This document shows, in pieces, positions 1-5,600 of a stretch of DNA of 6,836 bases (positions are counted from its first letter, which is position 1; each line of letters opens with the position of its first letter). The translations under genes and the position numbers were made by a program. This stretch comes from DATMNI01 sp035570275. Its GTDB lineage: Bacteria; Acidobacteriota; Terriglobia; Bryobacterales; Bryobacteraceae. The DNA is taken from contig DATMNI010000423.1 of assembly GCA_035570275.1 (NCBI GenBank), positions 1-6,836 of the forward strand, given 5' to 3'. The notes beneath the pieces were generated by a model. It saw only the letters and a list, made by a program, of their open reading frames with translations. It did not search any database and had not been told where the DNA came from.

Positions 1-160
1 TCAGGTAGTCTCCGGCCTTGTAAGTTTCCCCGGCAGCCTGCCAGTAGAACGCCGGGGTTCCCTTCGCCGGTCCGGCCGGCTCGGACGAACAGGAAGACAG
101 AATTGCCAGCGCCAGTACCGGGGCGCTGAACGTAAGACAACGGTACACGGTCAAGGACAT
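1..160 (-). CDS. Lipoprotein, N-terminal part (cut by left window edge)
   Basis: The first 53 codons of a minus-strand gene starting at ATG 160-158. A GGAGG ribosome site lies 8 nt upstream (+ strand cctcc at 169-173). Residues 1-23 form a signal peptide: a few charged residues, a hydrophobic run (APVLALAIL), then lipobox L-S-S-C with the lipidated Cys at 24. A Ser/Pro/Gly/Ala-rich linker follows, then FYWQAAGETYKAGDYL, which looks like the first helix of a TPR-type or helical-hairpin domain. The product is probably an acylated protein anchored to a membrane on the periplasmic side. The specific function cannot be told from this fragment, and the TPR idea is a guess from the aromatic/Ala pattern. 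The lipoprotein call itself is well supported by start, ribosome site and lipobox together. Confidence 0.75.
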   Translation of the reverse strand, partial: MSLTVYRCLTFSAPVLALAILSSCSSEPAGPAKGTPAFYWQAAGETYKAGDYL

Positions 161-180
161 CGTGGGCCTCCGAGTTGTGG

Positions 181-209
181 GTTGTATCACATCGGCGTTC
201 CGGATGCAA
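181..209 (-). promoter_or_regulatory. Possible sigma70-type promoter of the lipoprotein gene
   Basis: Read on the minus strand, TTGCAT (209-204) and TACAAC (186-181) are 17 bp apart. They match the -35 and -10 consensus at 3 of 6 and 4 of 6 positions. The -10 ends 20 bp before the ATG at 160, leaving room for the GGAGG site. The -35 box touches the direct repeats at 208-240, so those may be binding sites for an upstream regulator. The matches are weak and this is inference. Confidence 0.3.
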
Positions 210-276
210 GCGGTCGAGCCACGACAAGCGGTCGAGCCACAAAGGCCACGAAAGTCAAGCCACGAAATTCTCGTGG
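208..276. repeat. Direct repeats and GTGGC boxes upstream of the lipoprotein gene
   Basis: Two identical 15-bp copies of aagcggtcgagccac lie at 208-222 and 226-240 (18-bp period). The gccac core (GTGGC on the minus strand) recurs at 245-249 and 259-263, giving four same-orientation boxes at 218, 236, 245 and 259. The cluster ends in a perfect inverted repeat, ccacga / tcgtgg (260-265 and 271-276, 5-nt loop). It lies directly upstream of the candidate -35 box. It could be a regulator-binding array or decayed tandem repeat; the repeats themselves are read directly. Confidence 0.6.
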
Positions 277-363
277 GCAGCTTTGCCAATCCGCGGCGGG
301 AAGGCTTGATTCCCTGCTTGACGAGCTGGCCTTAGTCGCCCAGGTCCGCCTTGTCGACGCACA

Positions 364-392
364 GGCCGGTCTGGCGATCGGGCAGGCCGGCC
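364..392 (-). terminator. GC-rich hairpin at the end of the lactonase gene
   Basis: The arms 364-373 (ggccggtctg) and 383-392 (caggccggcc) form a near-perfect 10-bp stem with a 9-nt loop; on the minus-strand transcript one position is a C-A mismatch. The hairpin overlaps the TAG stop of the lactonase gene. No U-tract follows on the minus strand, so it is not a classical intrinsic terminator. It may instead stabilise the mRNA end, or be chance in GC-rich DNA. Confidence 0.25.
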
Positions 393-1477
393 TATTTCGC
401 CACCGGGCTCTTTACGCCGGCAACAAAACCGCGGGCTTTGGTTTTCAAACGGTAAATCGAGGTCCGCGAGGAAAAATAAATCGTGGTGTAGTCCGCGTCT
501 CCCCAATTGAAATTGGCAGTCGATTCCGGCATCATGACGGTGCCCAGGTGGTTGCCTTCGGCATCCCAGACCCAGACGCCTCCCGGACCCGTGCAATAAA
601 CATTGCCTTTCACGTCGACACGCAGGCCGTCCGGGACGCCGCCGCGGCCTTCTTCTTTGCCGAATATCCTTCCGTTCTGCAACTCCATGTTGGGGCCGAC
701 GTCGTAAACGCGAATCTCGTGTTGCCTGGTGTCGTCCACGTAGAGGCGCTTGCCATCCGACGAGAATGCCAGACCGTTGGGCGCCGTAAGATCTTTGGTC
801 AACAGGCGAACCGATCCATCCGCCCCCAACCGGAAGACTCCCTGGAAATCCAGTTCCTGCTTTTCGCCTTTGGGCAAATCGAGGGTCGGATCGGTGAAAT
901 AGAGCGCTCCGTCCGGACCCACGATGATGTCGTTAGGGCTGTTGAACTTCTTGCCCTGGTACTTGTCGGCCAGCACTTTGTACTGGCCGTTGGGATCCAC
1001 CTGAATAATCGCCCGCAGCACGCTGGCAGTTGTGATCAGGTGGCCCTGGGCATCCAGCGTGCTTCCATCCGGATCGCCGATCTCCAGCACCGTCTCCACG
1101 CGGCCATCCAGGTACACGCGCGAGAGCTTGTTTTTCTCCTCATCGCTGACGTAGAGAAAGCCATGTGGATCCCAAACCGGACCTTCGGTAAATCCGAAGC
1201 CGGTGGCGATCTTTTCCAACTGGGAACCTTCCGTGAAGAGCTCCCAGAACTTGGGCGACTCCGCCTTTAACTCGAACTGGCGCGGGGGACCAGCTTTGGC
1301 TCCCTGCGCAGCGGCCTGGCCGCCGAACCATGCCAGCATGCAGCCGGCGGCCGCCAGCCTGGACCGGCAGCAGATGCGGACGAGAGTCTGAAATGCCGGA
1401 GTCTGAAATGCCGGAGTCTGAAATGCCAGAGTCTGAAATGCCAGAGTCTGAAATGAATGGTCAGTTTTGTTCTGCAC
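392..1477 (-). CDS. Exported SMP-30/gluconolactonase-like lactonase
   Basis: A 361-residue SMP-30/gluconolactonase/LRE family protein: a six-bladed beta-propeller hydrolase that opens sugar lactones at a divalent metal. The expected metal ligands are present: Glu98 in TEGPVW, Asn234 in APNGL and Asp283 in PDGL. The substrate-loop motif NSPND is at 179-183, followed by YFTDP. I chose GTG 1477 because AAGGAAGG sits about 9 nt upstream and no ATG, GTG or TTG occurs in frame before the signal peptide ends; in-frame starts farther upstream would overlap the dehydrogenase gene. Residues 9-32 are encoded by a 15-bp tandem repeat (FQTLA/FQTPA). Then come RICCRSR and a hydrophobic stretch at about 41-57 ending AAAQG, a plausible Sec signal. 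The repeat ahead of the signal peptide is odd and makes the start uncertain. The gene begins 16 bp after the PQQ dehydrogenase stop, so both are probably one transcript, with this enzyme hydrolysing a lactone made by the dehydrogenase. The exact substrate is unknown. Confidence 0.88.
   Translation of the reverse strand: MQNKTDHSFQTLAFQTLAFQTPAFQTPAFQTLVRICCRSRLAAAGCMLAWFGGQAAAQGAKAGPPRQFELKAESPKFWELFTEGSQLEKIATGFGFTEGPVWDPHGFLYVSDEEKNKLSRVYLDGRVETVLEIGDPDGSTLDAQGHLITTASVLRAIIQVDPNGQYKVLADKYQGKKFNSPNDIIVGPDGALYFTDPTLDLPKGEKQELDFQGVFRLGADGSVRLLTKDLTAPNGLAFSSDGKRLYVDDTRQHEIRVYDVGPNMELQNGRIFGKEEGRGGVPDGLRVDVKGNVYCTGPGGVWVWDAEGNHLGTVMMPESTANFNWGDADYTTIYFSSRTSIYRLKTKARGFVAGVKSPVAK
1384..1455. repeat. 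15-bp tandem repeat, about 4.8 copies
   Basis: The unit gagtctgaaatgcc(g/a) starts at 1384, 1399, 1414, 1429 and 1444; the last copy is 12 nt long. The copies differ only at the final base (g, g, a, a). On the minus strand the array lies between the lactonase ribosome site and its signal peptide and is read in frame as FQT(L/P)A repeats. Because the unit is 15 bp, gain or loss of copies would not shift the frame. It resembles the 15-bp repeat at 6585-6614. Confidence 0.95.
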
Positions 1478-1493
1478 TTCGGGATTCCTTCCT

Positions 1494-3872
1494 TTACCGC
1501 AGACTGAACGCGAGAATGGTCGATCCGGCGGCCATGCCAATGTACTGCTTGCCATCCACGGTGTAAGTCATTGGACCCGCCTTCCAACTCTGGCCGGTGT
1601 TAAAGTGCCACAGCAGCTTTCCGTTTTTCGCATCGGCCGCGATGAAGGCGCCGTTGCCGTCTCCATAGAAGACAAGGCCGCCGGCTGTGGCCATGAGGCC
1701 ACTGGCCAGAATCCCTCCGCCTATGTCCGGTATCTCCCAAGCCGTCTTGCCCGTCTGGATATCGATAGCTTTGAGAAACTTCCCCGACACGTTGTCGCCC
1801 GGGGGCCGGCGTGTGCCGCCGCCATAAAACGACTTACCCGCTTCCCACCATTGATCGTTCTTGGTGTAGACGTTGCAGGACTCCTCCGCGAACATATAGT
1901 ACAACCCTGTGGCCGGGTTAAAGGCCGTGGACGCCCAGTTGGCTGCCCCTGCCACAGCCGGACATACCAACTGACCTTCCACCGTAGGCTCATTCCCCGG
2001 CAGCAACTTGGGACGGCCATCGGGGCCGATGCCGCTGGCCCAGGTTATCTTTTTGACAAAGGGTTCGGCCAGCAGAACCTTACCGGTCACGCGGTCCAGC
2101 ACGTAAAAGAACCCGTTGCGGTTGCCCTGGAGCATGAGCTTGCGCGGCTGGCCGTGGAACTGCGCATCCACCAGCACCGGCGTTTCGGTGGCGTCCCAGT
2201 CGTGCAGGTCGTGGGGCGTGAATTGGTAATACCACTTCAGCTTTCCCACAGCGGGGTCCAGCGCCAGCACCGACGATGTGTACAAATTGTCCCCCTTGCG
2301 TTCGTCGCCGTTGTAGTCGGGGCAGGGATTGCCGGTGGGCCAGTAAAGCAGCTTGGTTTCCGGGTCGTAAGTGCCAGTGAGCCAGGTTGTGCCGCACCCG
2401 TGCTCCAGCGCGCGCCCGCTCCAACTCTCCGCTCCCGGCTCACCCGGCGCCGGAATGGTCCAGAACCGCCAGACGCGCTCGCCGGTCGAGGCCTTGTAGG
2501 CATCCAGGAACCCGCGCACCCCTTCGTCTCCACCCGAGACACCGGCGACCACCAGATCGTTGACCACCAGGGGCGCGCTGGTGGACCCGTAATTCTGATG
2601 GGAATCCGCCATCTCGACGTCCCAGATGAGTTGGCCGGTGAAGCGATGCAGCGCGAAGAGGTGGGCGTTATCGCTGACCATGAACACGCGGTCGCCGAGC
2701 ACCGCCACGCCGCGGTTGATGCCGCTGGCAGCGTCGCCCGCCAGGCCCTGCGAACGGGGCCGGCTGTAATGCCAGATCTCGCGGCCGCTGCCGGCGTCGA
2801 GCGCGTAGGCTTCATTCACCGAGGTGACGTACATCACAGAGTCAACAACCACGGGAGTGACTTCCAGCGCGCGCGGGGCGCCGGGAATGGTGAACATCCA
2901 TTTCGGCGCCAGGTGTTCGACGTTGCCAGTGTCGATCTGCTTGAGCGGGCTGAAGCGGTTGCCGCTCTGGTTGCCGTCGTAGGTTGGCCAGGTGCCAGGC
3001 TTGGGGTTGGCCACGTCGGCGAAGGGTACGCCGAGCCCCATTTCGCCGGTAGCCAGCATCGCCTTGGCATTCGGATCAGGGTTGAGCCGGCTGAGGTAGG
3101 CTACCAGATTGCGCATTTCGTCCGCGCTTGCCTCAACCTTCGGCATGAGAGTTTTCTCGCGCACCACCTCGGCCACCTGCTGCTTCGAGAGCAGGTAGAG
3201 CTTGCCATCCATGCCCAGCAATTGCAGGTCGAAGGCGCTTTCGTTCTTGGCGATGCCGCGAATGGTCCGGCCGTCGCGCAGGCGCACGGTCACGGCGCGG
3301 TACGGAGGCGCACCGCCACGTCCCCCACGGCCGCCGCGACCCGCCTGAGCAGCCGGCGCCGCTTCGGGATCGCGCAGTTTCTGTTCGATCTGCGCCGGCC
3401 TGCGGTCGCGGCCGATTGTCGAAAGATCGGGGCCCAGCACGCTGCCACGTCCCCGTACCGTGTGGCAAGCCCCGCAGTTGCCCTTGCCCGCGAAGAAGCG
3501 CTCGCCCGCTACGGGGTCGCCGGGCGCGGCCTCGGTCGACGCGGCGCCGGCCGCAGGCGCTTTCAACGTCATCACGAAAACCGCGATGGCGTCGGCTTCC
3601 TCGGCGGGAATCTGGAAGGCCGGCATGCCTCCGTCGGGAATGCCCTTCAGGATCAGATCGCGCACTTCGCTTTTCGACGTGGCGCGGGGCCGCCGGACGT
3701 CAATAATGTTGGGGCCGTGTCCGCCACCGGATCCATCCTCGCCATGGCAGGCCACACAGCGGGCCTGATAAGGCCGCCGGCCGGCCTCCGCCGTTTGTGC
3801 GCCTGCCTGTTGTGCGCCAGTCTGGTTAGCGAAAAGCCCAACCCAAATCGCCAGAGTAGAGATTCGAATCAT
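1494..3872 (-). CDS. PQQ-dependent dehydrogenase with two N-terminal cytochrome c domains
   Basis: A 792-residue exported quinohaemoprotein that oxidises an alcohol, polyol or sugar with PQQ and passes electrons to haem c. ATG 3872 has GGAGG 11 nt upstream; the in-frame GTG at 3884 abuts that site and is rejected. A signal peptide covers roughly residues 1-20. Haem domain 1 has CVACH at 39-43 with axial Met about 83 (GGMPAF). Haem domain 2 has CGACH at 133-137 with Met about 243 (TLMP). Between these ligands lie a Gly/Arg linker and an SH3-like insert (about 191-240), as in the TIGR02603-type haem domain. From about 294 comes the eight-bladed quinoprotein propeller, opening with TWPTYDGNQSGNRFSP and carrying repeated TG-x-x-x-W blade motifs. 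By alignment to methanol dehydrogenase, Asn515 (PTGNP) matches Asn261, Asp558 the catalytic Asp303, Asp560 the lanthanide-type second Asp, and Asp449 Glu177. The vicinal Cys pair is Ala381-Ala382 here. It is cotranscribed with the lactonase downstream. The family is certain; the substrate is not. Confidence 0.93.
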   Translation of the reverse strand: MIRISTLAIWVGLFANQTGAQQAGAQTAEAGRRPYQARCVACHGEDGSGGGHGPNIIDVRRPRATSKSEVRDLILKGIPDGGMPAFQIPAEEADAIAVFVMTLKAPAAGAASTEAAPGDPVAGERFFAGKGNCGACHTVRGRGSVLGPDLSTIGRDRRPAQIEQKLRDPEAAPAAQAGRGGRGGRGGAPPYRAVTVRLRDGRTIRGIAKNESAFDLQLLGMDGKLYLLSKQQVAEVVREKTLMPKVEASADEMRNLVAYLSRLNPDPNAKAMLATGEMGLGVPFADVANPKPGTWPTYDGNQSGNRFSPLKQIDTGNVEHLAPKWMFTIPGAPRALEVTPVVVDSVMYVTSVNEAYALDAGSGREIWHYSRPRSQGLAGDAASGINRGVAVLGDRVFMVSDNAHLFALHRFTGQLIWDVEMADSHQNYGSTSAPLVVNDLVVAGVSGGDEGVRGFLDAYKASTGERVWRFWTIPAPGEPGAESWSGRALEHGCGTTWLTGTYDPETKLLYWPTGNPCPDYNGDERKGDNLYTSSVLALDPAVGKLKWYYQFTPHDLHDWDATETPVLVDAQFHGQPRKLMLQGNRNGFFYVLDRVTGKVLLAEPFVKKITWASGIGPDGRPKLLPGNEPTVEGQLVCPAVAGAANWASTAFNPATGLYYMFAEESCNVYTKNDQWWEAGKSFYGGGTRRPPGDNVSGKFLKAIDIQTGKTAWEIPDIGGGILASGLMATAGGLVFYGDGNGAFIAADAKNGKLLWHFNTGQSWKAGPMTYTVDGKQYIGMAAGSTILAFSLR

Positions 3873-3891
3873 GGTGGCAAACACCTCCGTC

Positions 3892-3922
3892 GCGCAGTTT
3901 ATACAATAACGTATACCTGCGC
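3892..3922 (-). promoter_or_regulatory. Operator-like inverted repeat over the dehydrogenase promoter
   Basis: The arms gcgcag-tt-tatac (3892-3904) and gtata-c-ctgcgc (3911-3922) are inverted copies of each other apart from the 2-nt versus 1-nt middle, around a 6-nt AT-rich centre. On the minus strand the repeat contains GTATAC and TATAAA, both usable as -10 boxes, about 20 to 40 bp upstream of the start codon at 3872. The position suits a dimeric repressor controlling the dehydrogenase-lactonase operon. No convincing -35 box was seen and the regulator is not in this window. Confidence 0.5.
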
Positions 3923-4117
3923 CACCGAAGACGTCCGATCCGGGCCGGTTACCAAATCGTCATCTCAACGCAATCCTGGCGCCGGGCAGCCGGCGGCGTT
4001 CGGCGTGGGTGGGACTTGTCGTCGGCCTTCCGCACTGCCGCGCCCCGAGCGCCGGTGTCACCCCTTGCAGCCGCCCCCAGGTTCGATCTTGTGCCGCTGG
4101 CCGTATCGCATTGGACA

Positions 4118-4477
4118 CTACGATTCCAGTGTGGCGTCGGGGAATTCGGCGGCGACCACCTCGGCAATCTGAGCCCGGAGCAGAGGAACCCGGTTTGTCG
4201 CCACGCCCCAGACTTCCGGCCAATCGATTCCCCGGTATTGATGCACAATGACGTTTCGAAGCCCCTTGATCTGGACCCACGGTATCAACGGATGGCGTGC
4301 CCGAACGTCCTCGGATAAGCGTGAGACCGCCTCTCCGATTATGGTCAACTGAAACGCCAGGGCGCTCTGCAAGAGGGTGCTACTGACGAGAAACTCCAGA
4401 TCGCGGCCCTGAATGAACTCCGTGATGGTGTCTGCCGCGAGAATGACGTCTTCCAGATAAACGAGATCACGCTGCAT
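4118..4477 (-). CDS. hepT: HepT-like HEPN toxin (DUF86 family)
   Basis: A 119-residue all-helical HEPN protein of normal length for DUF86/HepT. In characterised MntA-HepT modules HepT is an RNase toxin that is inactivated when its nucleotidyltransferase partner adds AMP to a tyrosine of the RX4HXY motif. That motif is intact: Arg74, His79 and Tyr81 within RNVIVHQY. Other family marks are the MQRDLVYLEDVI start, IIGEAVSRL near 46-54, and RHPLIPW near 61-67. The ATG at 4477 lies inside the end of the upstream nucleotidyltransferase gene (11-nt overlap). No clear ribosome site was seen, so translation is probably coupled to that gene. Nothing suggests inactivation. The biological role (phage defence, plasmid maintenance or housekeeping) cannot be told here. 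Confidence 0.9.
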   Translation of the reverse strand: MQRDLVYLEDVILAADTITEFIQGRDLEFLVSSTLLQSALAFQLTIIGEAVSRLSEDVRARHPLIPWVQIKGLRNVIVHQYRGIDWPEVWGVATNRVPLLRAQIAEVVAAEFPDATLES

Positions 4478-4772
4478 AGATACTGCGCGCTTCGGCGAGG
4501 ATGACTCTACGAAGCCGCTGGCGAAGCCCGCGCTTCGAAACAAGATCCACTTTCCTCCCGAGGAGTTGCGAGAACTCGCCTTCCGCAGCGATGTGATCGA
4601 GGAGGTCAATCTTCGATTCCGGCAGAAACTCCACCAGCAGATCGATATCGCTGTCTGGACGCATCTCGCCTCGAACGGCCGACCCGAAGAGCATGAGCTC
4701 CTTGATCTCGTACCGCCGGCAGATCTCGGCCAAGGCCGATTGGGGAAGATCCAGGCCGGATGCAAGGGTCAT
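4467..4772 (-). CDS. mntA: MntA-like minimal nucleotidyltransferase antitoxin
   Basis: A 101-residue minimal nucleotidyltransferase of the polymerase-beta superfamily. The defining GSX10DXD motif is intact: Gly30-Ser31 in LFGSAVRG and Asp42/Asp44 in SDIDLLVE. A further acidic residue, Asp76 in RKVDLVS, fits the third metal ligand. In studied pairs this enzyme AMPylates the HepT toxin and so acts as antitoxin. I chose ATG 4772 because GGAGG (+ strand cctcc 4781-4785) lies 8 nt upstream; the in-frame ATGs at 4793 and 4787 have no such site and would add only 5-7 residues. Its stop overlaps the HepT start by 11 nt, which matches a stoichiometrically coupled toxin-antitoxin operon. It faces away from the SelA-like remnant, across a 281-bp divergent intergenic stretch. 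Confidence 0.9.
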   Translation of the reverse strand: MTLASGLDLPQSALAEICRRYEIKELMLFGSAVRGEMRPDSDIDLLVEFLPESKIDLLDHIAAEGEFSQLLGRKVDLVSKRGLRQRLRRVILAEARSIYAA

Positions 4773-5053
4773 GTCGACGTCCTCCATTGCCATTATCTAA
4801 CGGAGAACTGGCTCCCGCACACCGTTGAGAATTACACAGCCTCGTGTACTGCCGTTCCGAAGCCGTTAGCTCGCCACGACCAGGCGAACCCTCGCTCTGG
4901 CGGCATGGCTGCTTTCTCGGAGTCGCTGTATCATCTCTTCCACGCCTGTCTCCTCATATGCGGTAGCGTGCATTCGGCGGTATGATTTCAACATCTACCG
5001 CGAAACTCGTTCTGGCGTTTCTGAGCCTGGTTTCTGACCGTGGAGGCGTTGCG
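4773..5053. other. Divergent intergenic region
   Basis: This 281-bp stretch separates the minus-strand toxin-antitoxin pair from the plus-strand SelA-like remnant and must hold both promoters. On the minus strand GATAAT (4797-4792) could be a -10 for the antitoxin gene, but it sits very close to the ribosome site. On the plus strand TATGAT at 4981-4986 could be a -10 for the remnant, but without a good -35. I see no RNA gene, transposon end or extended repeat here. Confidence 0.3.
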
Positions 5054-5581
5054 ATGCTGAGTTCCATGAAAAATGTGTTCGTCCGCCGCGAGTTGTTTCG
5101 GCGAGGCGGATTGCTGGCGGCAGTGCCCGCGTTTCCTGGCGGGCCCAGAGTCGCTTCGGCCGCCGCGACGATGACCGCCGGGAAGCTTCCAATCGGCGCC
5201 GAAATTTATCAGCCGATCGGAGTTCGGCAGATCAACTGCCGCGGCACATTCACGGTTGTGGCCGGCTCCGTGGAATTGCCCGAAGTTCGGACAGCCCCCG
5301 AAGTTCGCGCAGCGAAGGATGCCGCCGCTCTGGGAACGCACCAAGGCGATTTCGTTTCGAGGGATTTCACGGGCTCGATCACGGGCGAAGACGTGCAGAT
5401 CTCCAGCAACGTAGGTGAGGTGCAGGGCGCCGCGCTGTCTTACCGTTTTGACGGGAAACCGATCGGCGACACGATGTCGGACACCCTGGGCATGGGCGAA
5501 TACCTCGGCGCCAGGTGGACCGCGAAGCGCCACCACTGCCCGGGTGTGCAGGCGGATAGTGCGCAAGCGGATGTCGGTTAA
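5054..5581 (+). pseudogene. Internally deleted SelA-like PLP enzyme, open reading frame retained
   Basis: This 175-codon frame starts at ATG 5054 with GGAGG at 5042-5046 (7-nt spacing). Residues 1-37 carry a Tat-like signal (VRRELFRRGGLLAAVPAF). Residues about 43-90 match the start of exported SelA/DgaE-like PLP-dependent proteins (AEIYQPIGVR, INCRGTFTVV, GSVELPEVR, AAKDAA). At residues 91-94 (5324-5335) the sequence jumps to GTHQGDFVSRDF and continues through GEYLGARWTAKRH at about 148-160. I recognise this as the small beta-rich C-terminal extension of the same acidobacterial family. The whole PLP-binding core, including the catalytic Lys, is absent, so roughly 1 kb appears deleted in frame. 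GVRQIN also looks one residue short of the usual GVRPxIN, and PEVRTA/PEVRAA is an in-frame 18-bp duplication. It cannot be a PLP enzyme. It is either decaying or a small exported protein made from the leftover ends. The parent assignment is from memory of the family. Confidence 0.7.
5279..5314 (+). repeat. 18-bp in-frame tandem duplication
   Basis: The 18-bp units at 5279-5296 and 5297-5314 share cccgaagttcg exactly and match at 15 of 18 positions overall. They encode PEVRTA then PEVRAA, where related proteins as I know them have a single PEVR(A)A. The duplication lies just before the inferred deletion junction at 5324-5335. Confidence 0.8.
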
Positions 5582-5600
5582 GCCGCAACAGGAGTCTCCA

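Noticed and set aside
182..1270. A 362-codon plus-strand frame antisense to the lactonase
   Set aside because: The opposite frame carries all SMP-30 metal ligands. This one has no recognisable features and is a shadow.
1380..1460. The 15-bp tandem array as a CRISPR
   Set aside because: Units are contiguous with no spacers, and no cas gene is present.
4115..4132. The inverted repeat acact/agtgt at the hepT stop as a terminator
   Set aside because: Only 5 bp of stem, weak pairing and no U-tract on the minus strand.
1467..4172. A 901-codon open frame on the plus strand antisense to the PQQ dehydrogenase
   Set aside because: Its translation shows no domain or signal and is of the kind produced antisense to GC-rich genes. 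The minus-strand frame has haem, PQQ and propeller motifs and a ribosome site.
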